This document shows, piece after piece, positions 16,604-24,434 of a stretch of 64,000 bases of DNA; the first letter of the stretch is position 1; each line of letters begins with the position of its first letter. The stretch comes from Prochlorococcus sp. AG-436-C05 (lineage in GTDB: Bacteria > Cyanobacteriota > Cyanobacteriia > PCC-6307 > Cyanobiaceae). The stretch lies in NCBI GenBank assembly GCA_003209795.1, contig QCPB01000001.1, positions 1 to 64,000 on the forward strand. The letters run 5' to 3'. The notes below the pieces were generated by a model, which saw nothing but the letters and a program-made list of their open reading frames with translations, was not told the origin of the DNA and ran no database searches. The position numbers were made by a program, and so were the translations under genes.

Positions 16604-16700
16604 TTGATAATAACATTTAATAAATTGAAATTAATTTATGAAGTTCAAGAAATAAAAAAAATTATATTATTAGGGTTATAATTAATAAAAAATATTTATA

Positions 16701-17130
16701 ATGTTAGAAGCCAATATAAATTCGATTTTAAAAAATTTTTTTTTTTGGTTTACTTATATTTGCCTTTTTATTATTAAACCCATTAATTACTAAGGCTTTA
16801 AATATCTCTGACCCTAGTGTAAGTTTACTTCAAAATAGAATTTCTAATAATTTTACAAGCAAATTTTGCAGAGGTATTAAAAATGGTTACTCCAAGGATG
16901 AGGCAATGATCTCAGCTATTATAAAAACAGAAAATATAATCGCCTTTTCATTTAATCCTCAAAAAAAATGGATTGAAGCTGATGACCTAGCTAATCAAAT
17001 TTCATTACAGGTAATAAATGATTGCGGTTGGTCATTTGGCTTGGTTGGGAAAGAGGGTATTAACTATTTCAAGTCATATTTTATGGAAATATACCAAAAA
17101 ACGACTCCTGATAAAAATTTCTCAAGATAA
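16701..17130 (+). pseudogene. Exported protein gene interrupted by a +1 frameshift in an A6T11 tract
   Basis: ATG at 16701 opens MLEANINSILKNFFF and is then shifted out of frame by a run of 11 T (16736-16746). If one T is removed, translation continues GLLIFAFLLLNPLITKALNI into the long downstream frame, giving about 142 residues with a full signal peptide and mature part that includes SKFCRGIKNGYSKDEAMISA and VINDCGWSFGLVGKEGINYF. As written, only internal starts such as ATG 16906 (74 residues) remain. The intact downstream frame argues for recent damage, sequencing error or polymerase slippage that restores the product. Function unknown; two Cys could form a disulfide after export. Confidence 0.68.
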
Positions 17131-17139
17131 ATAATTAAT

Positions 17140-17334
17140 ATGAATAATATTCCAGACAAGCTTATCCTAATAATTATTTTAATAACTGTTTTCTTTGTTT
17201 TTGGGTTAATTTTTTCAGTTAAATCTCCCGAGAGAAAAGTTATTGATTCACCAATACTTTGGAAGGAAGATTATTTAAATATTGTATTTCTGCAAAAGGA
17301 TATTTCAAATATTGATGACACTTTAATCATTTGA
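17140..17334 (+). CDS. Small single-span membrane protein
   Basis: 64 residues. Span at about 8-27 (LILIIILITVFFVFGLIFSV), followed by a soluble tail that includes KSPERKVIDSPILWKEDYLN. It starts 9 bases after the end of the frameshifted gene on the same strand and is probably in its transcript. Family not recognised. Confidence 0.55.
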   Translation: MNNIPDKLILIIILITVFFVFGLIFSVKSPERKVIDSPILWKEDYLNIVFLQKDISNIDDTLII

Positions 17335-17514
17335 AGCTTTAAATAATATTTATATATTTATTCATTTAAAATAATATATATTTGGTCTTATTATCTAAAT
17401 AAATAATCACTATTTGATCAAAATTGTAAGTAATTTTTTTTAAGAAGTCTATTTAGAAATAGGATGTTATAAATATTTAGTTATTCTTTAAGTATTTGTT
17501 AGTTCTTGATTAGA

Positions 17515-17856
17515 TTATTTTATATAATCTAATAGAACTGAGGCTAGTTTTAAGTCGTTATTAATCCATGCTCTAATCGCCATAGATCTTCTAGGATCAT
17601 AAAAACTTTGGTCTCTATACCAATTAAGTACTTCTGAATCTGATTTCTTTCCATTACAGGACAAACAGCAAGGTATGCAATTACTTGTAATGCTTTTTCC
17701 TCCTTTTGATTTAGGATATATATGGTCAATTGATTCAGATGGTTTACCGCAATAAATACATTGATATTTAGTTAATTTATGTAGTGAATCTCTCCAGTAT
17801 TTATTATTTATCTTTGGACACAATTGATCAAGGGAAATTGCATCTTGTTTATGCAT
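17515..17856 (-). CDS. HNH endonuclease family protein
   Basis: 113 residues. The zinc site is two CxxC pairs, C33-x-x-C36 in YQCIYCGKPS and C64-x-x-C67 in CLSCNGKK, bracketing the HNH core SIDHIYPKSKGGKSITSN with catalytic Asp44-His45 and the Asn59-type residue. This is the common cyanobacterial stand-alone HNH protein of about this length, with a C-terminal helical segment RSMAIRAWINNDLK. Likely a nicking or repair-type nuclease; the target is unknown. Not associated with an intron or restriction genes here. Confidence 0.9.
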   Translation of the reverse strand: MHKQDAISLDQLCPKINNKYWRDSLHKLTKYQCIYCGKPSESIDHIYPKSKGGKSITSNCIPCCLSCNGKKSDSEVLNWYRDQSFYDPRRSMAIRAWINNDLKLASVLLDYIK

Positions 17857-17987
17857 AATAATCTAGAAGATTTATTAAATAATAACAGTTTTTATTAACT
17901 ACTGAATTCTTCATTTAATATTCAATTATAGAGATATTTTGTTAAAATGTATAATTTATATTAATTTAGATTTTTAATTTATATTTA

Positions 17988-18800
17988 ATGCATTTATCTT
18001 TAATAAGTTTAGTAAATAGCATTATTATTTATCTCTTAGAATATTTTCCAATTTTCTTAATATCTTTTTTTTCTAATACCTTTTCAGCAATTTCTGGAGG
18101 CGGTGCAGGATTAATACAATTACCCGCATTGATTTTATCTGGTATACCTTATTATCAAGCTCTAGCTACTCATAAATTTGCAACTGTAGCTTTAGGTATA
18201 GGAGGTTCAATAAGAAATTACAAGTCTCTTAAAAATGATTATTATATTTTATTGCAAATTTTATTTTTTGGATTACCAGGGGTTGTTTTTGGAGCTTCTA
18301 TTATTGAAATAATTTCTGAGAAATATCTTTACTTATTCTTGGGGATTTTTTCAGTCTTATTGGCTTTATATTCTCTTCATAAATCAGAATTTGGATTGTT
18401 ATCTGTAAATAAAGATCTTGATTTATTTAAAAAATTTAGATTTGCTATGCTAATTTTCTTAATAGGAATTTTAAATGGTTCAATATCCTCAGGTAGTGGT
18501 TTATTAGTAACTATATTATTAATTAAAACATATGGAATTGATTTTCTTAGAGCTGTAAGTTTGACATTTTTTACTGTTGGGATTTTCTGGAATGCTGTTG
18601 GAGCAATTTCTTTAACAAAAATTGGATCAATTCCTCCAAATTTATTGATAGTACTAATATTAGGTTCATTCCTGGGTGGTTTCTTTGGAGCACATTTGTC
18701 AAACTTAAAAGGAAATAAATTAATTAAAAATACTTTTACAATAGTATGCTTATCGGTAGGGATCAGTTTATTAATTAAATCCATAAGTATATTTAATTAG
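17988..18800 (+). CDS. TauE/SafE-family membrane transporter
   Basis: 270 residues with about seven to eight spans. The family halves are visible: first SNTFSAISGGGAGLIQLPAL with LATHKFATVALGIGGSIRNY, second LNGSISSGSGLLVTILLIKT. These Gly/Ser-rich repeats and the ATHK motif define TauE/SafE (UPF0721), which export or import sulfite, sulfoacetate or related organic anions. Substrate unknown here. Single gene; a T-tailed hairpin about 280 bases downstream (19082-19102) may terminate it. Confidence 0.88.
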   Translation: MHLSLISLVNSIIIYLLEYFPIFLISFFSNTFSAISGGGAGLIQLPALILSGIPYYQALATHKFATVALGIGGSIRNYKSLKNDYYILLQILFFGLPGVVFGASIIEIISEKYLYLFLGIFSVLLALYSLHKSEFGLLSVNKDLDLFKKFRFAMLIFLIGILNGSISSGSGLLVTILLIKTYGIDFLRAVSLTFFTVGIFWNAVGAISLTKIGSIPPNLLIVLILGSFLGGFFGAHLSNLKGNKLIKNTFTIVCLSVGISLLIKSISIFN

Positions 18801-18969
18801 AATTATATATTTCTAAAGCTAATTTAGTAGTTTTCATACTATCAATATAAAATCTTTCAGATAAGATTATTAATTTTCTTTCTTTTATTTTGTTTTTGTT
18901 GTTTTCACTTAAAGGTTCTTTATATAAGTATTTTCTCTTTTATAATTCTGAATATCTAATAATAAGTTT

Positions 18970-19000
18970 AAAAAGAAAAAGGTCTCACAATTGCGAGACC
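18970..19000 (-). terminator. Rho-independent terminator of the candidate small RNA
   Basis: Read on the minus strand: stem GGTCTC with GAGACC enclosing GCAATTGT (CAATTG can also pair with itself), then TTTTTCTTTTT. No annotated minus-strand gene lies upstream for more than 700 bases, so the terminator implies an otherwise unannotated transcript. Confidence 0.65.
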
Positions 19001-19099
19001 AGGTGATGGGGAACCTTATTTTTAGACCAATTCCTAATAAATTGCAACCCCCTATAAGTAGTGCTAATTGATAAACTAACTTACACTACAGGTAGTGTT
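18970..19099 (-). ncRNA. Candidate small RNA, about 130 nt
   Basis: On the minus strand a promoter-like pair, TTGAAA (complement of 19130-19135) and TATTAT (complement of 19106-19111) with an 18-base spacer, predicts a start near 19099. The transcript would open with the hairpin ACACTAC-CT-GTAGTGT, contain an unstructured middle with AGGGGGTTGC and GGTTCCCC, and end in a strong terminator. No reading frame is present. The surrounding 435 bases between two plus-strand genes carry no CDS. I could not match it to 6S, SRP, tmRNA, RNase P or the Yfr families I know, so identity is open. Confidence 0.42.
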
Positions 19100-19235
19100 T
19101 TTATAATAATAAGAAGAGGATTCTCCTAATTTCAAGTGATTTGTAATTTTTTCCCACTCTGCAAAGCTGTGAATATTTTATTTAGGCTTTTCAGTAATTT
19201 AACTTGTTAAAAATTTCATTCACTGTATTATTCGT

Positions 19236-19487
19236 ATGAGTTTGAATGTTGAATTTCTAATGATCGAATTAACACTAATAACTCTTTTGAATTATGTGGG
19301 AGATAATTTCTGTGATTATAGAAACTTAGGGCATGATAACTATAAATCTTTACTTCTTGCCTATAGTGATGCAAGTGAGAAATATGGACCACTACAAGTT
19401 AAAGGAATTATAGAGAAATCAGATAATTTTAAAGTTGCAGCAGTTGCAACAGCAGCTATTAAATGCCCTCAGCACATTATGGAATAA
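19236..19487 (+). CDS. Conserved small soluble protein, unknown
   Basis: 83 residues from ATG. Helical, balanced composition: LLNYVGDNFCDYRNLGHDNY, then SDASEKYGPLQVKGIIEKSD, ending AIKCPQHIME. No membrane span. Its stop codon overlaps the start of the next gene in a TAATG arrangement, so the two are translationally coupled. Family not recognised. Confidence 0.65.
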   Translation: MSLNVEFLMIELTLITLLNYVGDNFCDYRNLGHDNYKSLLLAYSDASEKYGPLQVKGIIEKSDNFKVAAVATAAIKCPQHIME

Positions 19488-19756
19488 TGAAGTTCGAATT
19501 TAAAACTGAGAATGACCATTTTTTTAAACAATTTTATTCAGTATTTATATTTTTTATCAGTATTTCAATCATAATCATAATGTCTAATATTTCTTTTAAA
19601 TTAACTACTATTAAAAGGTTTTATGAAATTAATTATTTATGTAAGCTTATATCAGTAGATAAATCTTCTTATAATTTTAAAAAATTATCACAATTGACAA
19701 ATCAAAAAAGTAAACAGAAAATCTGGGATTTATGTCGAGAGATGGTCAGTTTTTAA
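19487..19756 (+). CDS. Small membrane-anchored protein, unknown
   Basis: 89 residues starting at the ATG that overlaps the upstream stop (TAATG). A longer reading starting at 19463 exists but would overlap the previous gene by 25 bases and adds nothing recognisable. It has one span at about 16-35 (FYSVFIFFISISIIIIMSNI), then a soluble part with two Cys, ending CREMVSF. It ends flush against the convergent ABC permease gene. Confidence 0.58.
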   Translation: MKFEFKTENDHFFKQFYSVFIFFISISIIIIMSNISFKLTTIKRFYEINYLCKLISVDKSSYNFKKLSQLTNQKSKQKIWDLCREMVSF

Positions 19757-20551
19757 TTAACTAGATGCTGAGGAGTAGTACTTTAATGCAAATAGCCAAA
19801 ACCTTCTAGAAGAAAATAAGAATATTAAAGCAATAACAATCTCTAATATTATCTTCCAAATTTGAGCAATACTTAAGAAAACTTCAGATGGAATTGTAGT
19901 AATGAATGCTATAGGAATGAAAATACTAAAAAAAATTCTAAGAGAAAAAGAAAATGAATTTAGTGGAAATCTTCCAATATAAAGAAAAGACCTCAGTACT
20001 TCTGTTGCATTCCATGTCTTAACGAACCAAATAGTCGTTGTAGATATAAGAAACCATAAACTATAGAGAATACAAATCGAACATCCAATTGTTATTAAAC
20101 ATAAAATCAAAAAACTTATATTTATACTTATTTCATTGATTTTTATGCAATATATTAATAATAAAATTCCAAATATTATTTCTAAAATACCAGAGGGATT
20201 AATTTTTTTTAAAGATATATAGAATTGACTATCTATAGGCTTTAGAAGGACAAAATCTAAAGTTCCTTCTCGAATATGGTTTACTATTTCCGTCAGATTT
20301 GGATTGAACCATGTATTTGTTATTCCATTTAATATTGTATATATTCCTTGTATTATTAATGCTTGTTCAAAGTTCCACCCTCCAAGATCCGTAGTATTTT
20401 GAAAAAAAATAGATAATAAAAAAATACTTCCAATTAAACTTAAATTAGCTGTAATCAAATCAATAATGATATTAGTTTTATACTCCAATTCAGAGGCTAA
20501 AGAGGTATAAAAGAATTTAGTATAAACTTTAAAATATTTGCTTAGTTTCAT
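19757..20551 (-). CDS. ABC exporter permease subunit (COG3694-type)
   Basis: 264 residues with six predicted spans. Typical segments of the DUF990/ABC-2 permease group are present: NIIIDLITANLSLIGSIFLL, GWNFEQALIIQGIYTILNGI and NHIREGTLDFVLLKPIDSQF, the last being the family signature (RxGxLDxxLLKPxxxxF). Its start overlaps the stop of the upstream permease by 4 bases. With that permease and the ATPase it forms one exporter in the plasma or thylakoid membrane. Substrate unknown. Confidence 0.85.
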   Translation of the reverse strand: MKLSKYFKVYTKFFYTSLASELEYKTNIIIDLITANLSLIGSIFLLSIFFQNTTDLGGWNFEQALIIQGIYTILNGITNTWFNPNLTEIVNHIREGTLDFVLLKPIDSQFYISLKKINPSGILEIIFGILLLIYCIKINEISINISFLILCLITIGCSICILYSLWFLISTTTIWFVKTWNATEVLRSFLYIGRFPLNSFSFSLRIFFSIFIPIAFITTIPSEVFLSIAQIWKIILEIVIALIFLFSSRRFWLFALKYYSSASS

Positions 20552-21339
20552 GATCCCATAGCTGTATATTTTTTAATTCCTTCAGACCATATTTTTTTAA
20601 ATAAAGGGAAAAGTATCAGAATCCATAATATTTGCATGGTAACCCCACCACTAATATTTGTTGGATTACCTGATAATAAATTCGCAGGAAAATCTATTAG
20701 ATATGGGAATGGAGTTATATAAATCCACGATTTGACGAATTCTGGGAATGAAACTACCGGCGCTAAAAGTCCTGAAAGGAACAATGTCGGTATAAATAAT
20801 AATCTTTCGATCGAGGAAGCTTTTTCTGTCCAAAAACATAAACATGCAATAATTGATTGCATTAAAAATTGAATTAAAAATGATAGGAATGTAGATATAA
20901 ATGACAATAATAAAATAAACAGATTTGGGAACCAAAAAATTTCAGAATTAAAGATAAAGAAGCAGAAGGCGATTATTAATGCAAATGGAAACCTTGTTAT
21001 TTGTTCTGCAATATGTTGTGCTAAATATCTAAAGAATGGATTTAAGGGTTGAATTAAATACGGAGATATTTTCCCCATTAGAGAATCTTCTTCAAATGTA
21101 AATACAACCCAAACTACAGAAAATTGTCTAACAAAGAAAGCACTTATGAAATACCTAGATAACATTGTATTAGTAATGTTTATTGATTCATTTAGGTTAT
21201 TATTCGTCCATATATTCAGCATAAAGAATGGAATTATCCCAGAAATTGCCCATAATGCAATTTCTACTCTATATTCCAACATATTGGAATATTGAACTTT
21301 TAATAAAGTAGAGATTTTATGTATGCTCAAATTAATCAT
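20548..21339 (-). CDS. ABC exporter permease subunit (COG4587-type)
   Basis: 263 residues, about six spans. MLEYRVEIALWAISGIIPFF, FVRQFSVVWVVFTFEEDSLM and GKISPYLIQPLNPFFRYLAQ match the ABC-2 permease pattern that pairs with the COG3694 subunit. The C-terminal FPYLIDFPANLLSG is also family-like. Overlaps the ATPase gene by 8 bases and the next permease by 4, a tight three-gene operon. Confidence 0.85.
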   Translation of the reverse strand: MINLSIHKISTLLKVQYSNMLEYRVEIALWAISGIIPFFMLNIWTNNNLNESINITNTMLSRYFISAFFVRQFSVVWVVFTFEEDSLMGKISPYLIQPLNPFFRYLAQHIAEQITRFPFALIIAFCFFIFNSEIFWFPNLFILLLSFISTFLSFLIQFLMQSIIACLCFWTEKASSIERLLFIPTLFLSGLLAPVVSFPEFVKSWIYITPFPYLIDFPANLLSGNPTNISGGVTMQILWILILFPLFKKIWSEGIKKYTAMGS

Positions 21340-22327
21340 TATATTCTTTTTTTCTTAGTATTTTTCCTATAATTTCATCTACAGGCGGTTCATTAATATA
21401 TAAGTCTTCAATATCGTATTTATTTAGTATTGTTTTTAATGAAGTCGTAATTGATGAGTTTTCAATTTTCAAAGTAATTTCATTCTTAATTTTTTGTTTT
21501 ACTGTAAATCCTGAATTCATTAATTCATTTGCATTTTTTTCAGAACGACAAATTATTAGAACCTCTTTTATTGGAGATAGTTTTTTTAATAATTTATCAA
21601 GTTTTCCATCATATGAAATTGAACCATTGTGCACACATATAACTCTCTTACACAAAGATGTTATATCTTTCATATAGTGGCTTGTCATACATATCGTTGC
21701 ATTAGTCTCCTCGTTATATGCTTTTAAGAATTTTCTTAGATTTCTTTGAGCATTAATATCTAAACCAAGTGTAGGCTCATCGAGAAATAGTATTTTTGGG
21801 TTATGAATTAATGCAGCTAATAACTCTGATTTCATTCTTTGACCAAGGGATAATTTCCTTACTGGTATGTAAAGTTCATCTTCAATTTCGAGCATATCTG
21901 ATAATTTTCTAATTCTTTTTTCAGCTTCAAATTGATTTATTTCATAAATAGATGAATTCAAATATACTGATTCAATTGGTGGAAGATCCCAAATTAGCTG
22001 TTGTTTTTGCCCCATTACCAATGTGATGTTTTTCAAAAAATTATCTTTTCTTCTAAAAGGAAAATAGCCTGAAACACTAATTGTTCCTTCACTTGGATAA
22101 ATTAAACCACAAAGCATTTTCAAAATAGTGGTTTTCCCAGCTCCATTAGCACCTAAAAAACCAATTATTTCTCCCTCTTTTATTTCAAAATTAATATTTT
22201 TTATTACCTTTATACTTTTAATTTCTCTTTTGAAAAAATGTTTTAAAGTACCTTTTAATCCTTGTTTTCTTGATGAAATATCAAAAGATTTTGATAAATT
22301 TTTGACTTCAATTATATTTTTTATCAT
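21332..22327 (-). CDS. ABC exporter ATP-binding subunit (COG4586-type)
   Basis: 331 residues, first gene of the exporter operon. Walker A GANGAGKTT at 59-67, Q-loop near 107-110, signature LSLGQ at 159-163, Walker B ILFLDE at 179-184 and the D-loop LGLD, with the switch His in TSHYMKD. The C-terminal extension of about 90 residues, beyond the nucleotide-binding domain, is usual in this exporter subgroup. It drives the two permeases; the exported compound is unknown. Confidence 0.93.
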   Translation of the reverse strand: MIKNIIEVKNLSKSFDISSRKQGLKGTLKHFFKREIKSIKVIKNINFEIKEGEIIGFLGANGAGKTTILKMLCGLIYPSEGTISVSGYFPFRRKDNFLKNITLVMGQKQQLIWDLPPIESVYLNSSIYEINQFEAEKRIRKLSDMLEIEDELYIPVRKLSLGQRMKSELLAALIHNPKILFLDEPTLGLDINAQRNLRKFLKAYNEETNATICMTSHYMKDITSLCKRVICVHNGSISYDGKLDKLLKKLSPIKEVLIICRSEKNANELMNSGFTVKQKIKNEITLKIENSSITTSLKTILNKYDIEDLYINEPPVDEIIGKILRKKEYND

Positions 22328-22396
22328 TTAAATAAAAACATTAATTATGTCTTAAATTTTTAGTTTATAGATTTTATAACTGTAAAAAGGTTATTT

Positions 22397-22786
22397 TTAA
22401 AAAATATCTTTAAAGGAAACAATTAGCCAAACCATAAAGTTTAATGGATTAATTAATTCGATAATCTTGTTTTTATTTTGATATTTTAGTTTCTTTATCG
22501 TTTCAAATATTAAATTTTCACCATCATTTTTATCAACATATTTGTCTATTATATTTCCATTCTTATCAAAAATATCTATTTCATTTTCAAAAAACCATTG
22601 TTCTTTTCCATTAGATAATTTCAATATTACTCCTATACCCTTACCATCTGTTATTCTAAAATCTTTAATCTTAGCAATAGAAGAAATATTTATAGCTTCA
22701 ATAATTTCTTTATCAAGTCTATCTTTTGATAGATTTAGATTAACTTTAACAGAATTTCCTATTTGCGCCTTATCTAAGATTGACAT
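22397..22786 (-). CDS. DUF2862-like cyanobacterial protein
   Basis: 129 residues. The core RITDGKGIGVILKLSNGKEQ with WFFENEIDIFD looks like the small cyanobacterial DUF2862 domain (an SH3-like beta barrel), preceded by IGNSVKVNLNLSKDRL. A helical stretch and a hydrophobic C-terminus (PLNFMVWLIVSFKDIF) follow and may contact the membrane. Lies 69 bases upstream of the ABC ATPase gene on the same strand. No function is known. Confidence 0.68.
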   Translation of the reverse strand: MSILDKAQIGNSVKVNLNLSKDRLDKEIIEAINISSIAKIKDFRITDGKGIGVILKLSNGKEQWFFENEIDIFDKNGNIIDKYVDKNDGENLIFETIKKLKYQNKNKIIELINPLNFMVWLIVSFKDIF

Positions 22787-22855
22787 TTTTAGGTTATTAT
22801 ACCTAGTTGAATAAAGATTGTGTGATTATACGTAAATTATTAAGTTACATTTTAT

Positions 22856-23002
22856 TTAGGATTTTCTGAAAACTGCCTCTAAGATTCTTTTTAATAATAA
22901 TGCTAATAATCTCAAAAAGACAAAACTGATGCCTAGCCAACCTAAAATAATTGCCAATGAAAGTAGGCTTGACCCAAGGTCTTGTTGTAGTAATTCATGC
23001 AT
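22856..23002 (-). CDS. 48-residue single-span membrane microprotein
   Basis: MHELLQQDLGSSLLSLAIIL opens a long hydrophobic helix that continues GWLGISFVFLRLLALLLK and ends in a basic amphipathic tail RILEAVFRKS. ATG start, TAA stop. It fills a stretch with no other reading on the strand of its neighbours. Family not recognised. Confidence 0.58.
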   Translation of the reverse strand: MHELLQQDLGSSLLSLAIILGWLGISFVFLRLLALLLKRILEAVFRKS

Positions 23003-23156
23003 AAATCATTTAATAATTATTCTTTTACTCTATACCAATTGACAACTTATTCAATTGATAAAAAAAATAATAAAATAGAATATATTTTAATTCTTTAAAT
23101 ATTATTTATACATAAAACTTATGTAGTATTATTAAACTAAGATATTAAATTATTTT

Positions 23157-23258
23157 TTGGATCTATCCATAAACACATATTTAGGAATCATTTTAATTAT
23201 ATTTGGTTTGCTTGTAAGAATTGATTTAAAAATTCGTGTACAAAAAGATATCCAATAG
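23157..23258 (+). CDS. Possible 33-residue single-span microprotein
   Basis: TTG start; MDLSINTYLGIILIIFGLLV then RIDLKIRVQKDIQ and TAG. One span followed by a basic tail, like small subunits of photosynthetic complexes. There is no clear Shine-Dalgarno and no independent support, so this is tentative. Confidence 0.33.
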   Translation: MDLSINTYLGIILIIFGLLVRIDLKIRVQKDIQ

Positions 23259-23397
23259 ATTATTACTAAACTCTTAATAATAATTATATTTATTGCTTAA
23301 TTAAAAAAAATTATTTATTTTATAATTCTATTTTTAAACATCTTATTGACTTTTATTATCGTTATTAAGATAATAATGACAATTTAATCAATAAATT

Positions 23398-23571
23398 TTG
23401 GATACCTATTTAGAAAAGTTTGATGATTTTGTAGATGATATACTCACTTCAGATATTGATATATTGAAAGGAGAACTTGATTTATTAGCCTTTCAGTATA
23501 TTTTTGAATCAATTGATTTAGATGGATTAAAGAATTTTGAATATAAAAATTACGATTCTTTAGCTGCCTAG
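23398..23571 (+). CDS. 57-residue acidic helical protein
   Basis: TTG start; MDTYLEKFDDFVDDILTSDI, then DILKGELDLLAFQYIFESID, ending YKNYDSLAA. Strongly acidic and helical, with the heptad-like spacing of a small helix-bundle protein. Another microprotein begins 7 bases after its stop, implying an operon. Function unknown. Confidence 0.5.
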   Translation: MDTYLEKFDDFVDDILTSDIDILKGELDLLAFQYIFESIDLDGLKNFEYKNYDSLAA

Positions 23572-23578
23572 AATATTT

Positions 23579-23698
23579 ATGAAGTACTTTTATGATAAAT
23601 TCTGGGTTCCATTTTTTGGAAGTATTTTATCGAAATTCGTTTTCTTAATTGAAGGAGAGAAAATAAAATCCAAAAATAAAAAAGTAAGCAAAAAATAA
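23579..23698 (+). CDS. 39-residue basic microprotein
   Basis: ATG start; MKYFYDKFWVPFFGSILSKF followed by VFLIEGEKIKSKNKKVSKK. An aromatic/hydrophobic amphipathic N-terminal half and a Lys-rich tail. It follows the acidic 57-residue protein by 7 bases, so opposite charges might pair. A minus-strand frame over the same bases was rejected as less plausible. Confidence 0.5.
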   Translation: MKYFYDKFWVPFFGSILSKFVFLIEGEKIKSKNKKVSKK

Positions 23699-23831
23699 CT
23701 TGCGAAATTATTTATGTTCTTTAATATATAAAATTGTTCTACATATATATTGAAAACAACAAAAATTATACTATTCATAAATATATTATTGCATCTTTAA
23801 GATAATGATATAGCAATTTTTGTAATACATT

Positions 23832-24011
23832 ATGAGCCATTATTTATCTTTAAAGCCATATACTGTCCATTATAGAAATTTACAAAATATTAGATTAGAA
23901 AATTGTTTTTATGCTTGTGATGCTTTTGAAGCTAGAACACTAGCAATAAAATTTAACAATTATATTAAACAACATCCAAATAGTATTGATCTTATTAGGT
24001 GTGAATGTTGA
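23832..24011 (+). CDS. 59-residue conserved-looking soluble protein
   Basis: ATG start, TGA stop: MSHYLSLKPYTVHYRNLQNI, then RLENCFYACDAFEARTLAIK, then a polar end IDLIRCECstop with clustered Cys. Balanced, well-ordered composition unlike the surrounding AT-rich DNA, which argues for a real gene. Four Cys in all. I recognise the look of a picocyanobacterial small conserved protein but no function. Confidence 0.62.
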   Translation: MSHYLSLKPYTVHYRNLQNIRLENCFYACDAFEARTLAIKFNNYIKQHPNSIDLIRCEC

Positions 24012-24434
24012 TTTGTTTTTTATTCTTTTTACTCAATTAATTTATTTAAGCATTCTAAGAATTTATTAATTATTTTATTTATTTCACTATTATTGTTTAT
24101 TTTTTAGCCTCAAACTTAAAAAATCCAAGGCTTTTTAACTAATAGAATTATTATTCCAGTTTCTTTTGTAATTTTTCTAATATTATTTTCTATTCCTAGT
24201 AGCTTTTTATTAATCAATATCTAATGGAAATCAATTTTAATAAATATAACTAAATTAATGATAACAAATTTTTCTTATGGAAATATTAGTGTTTTTTATG
24301 TTTTTAATTTTATCGATTTGTGTTAAATCAAAAATTAAATATGTTTTTCATAGGATCACTATAATCTCATCTACTTTATGATATTCAATAACTTAATGTT
24401 AATTTTGATTTAAAGGAAATTTATTAATTCATTT
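24012..24434. other. 423-base AT-rich stretch without a confident gene
   Basis: Between the Cys-rich microprotein and gpgS. It holds a weak hairpin AGCCT...AGGCT followed by four T near 24105-24140, and a 34-codon frame (24277-24381, MEILVFFMFLILSIC then a basic tail) that looks like a signal-anchor peptide but has no other support. Nothing else is seen. Confidence 0.5.

Noticed and set aside
18377..18784. 135-codon minus-strand frame in the TauE gene
   Set aside because: Antisense to a well-supported transporter; Lys/Pro-rich translation is what antisense of membrane helices gives.
23590..23778. 62-codon minus-strand frame
   Set aside because: It overlaps the plus-strand 39-residue microprotein, which follows the acidic protein directly and has the better start.
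24277..24381. 34-codon frame with a hydrophobic start
   Set aside because: No ribosome site, no support from context, and AT-rich DNA easily yields Phe/Leu/Ile runs. Kept only as a note on the gap.
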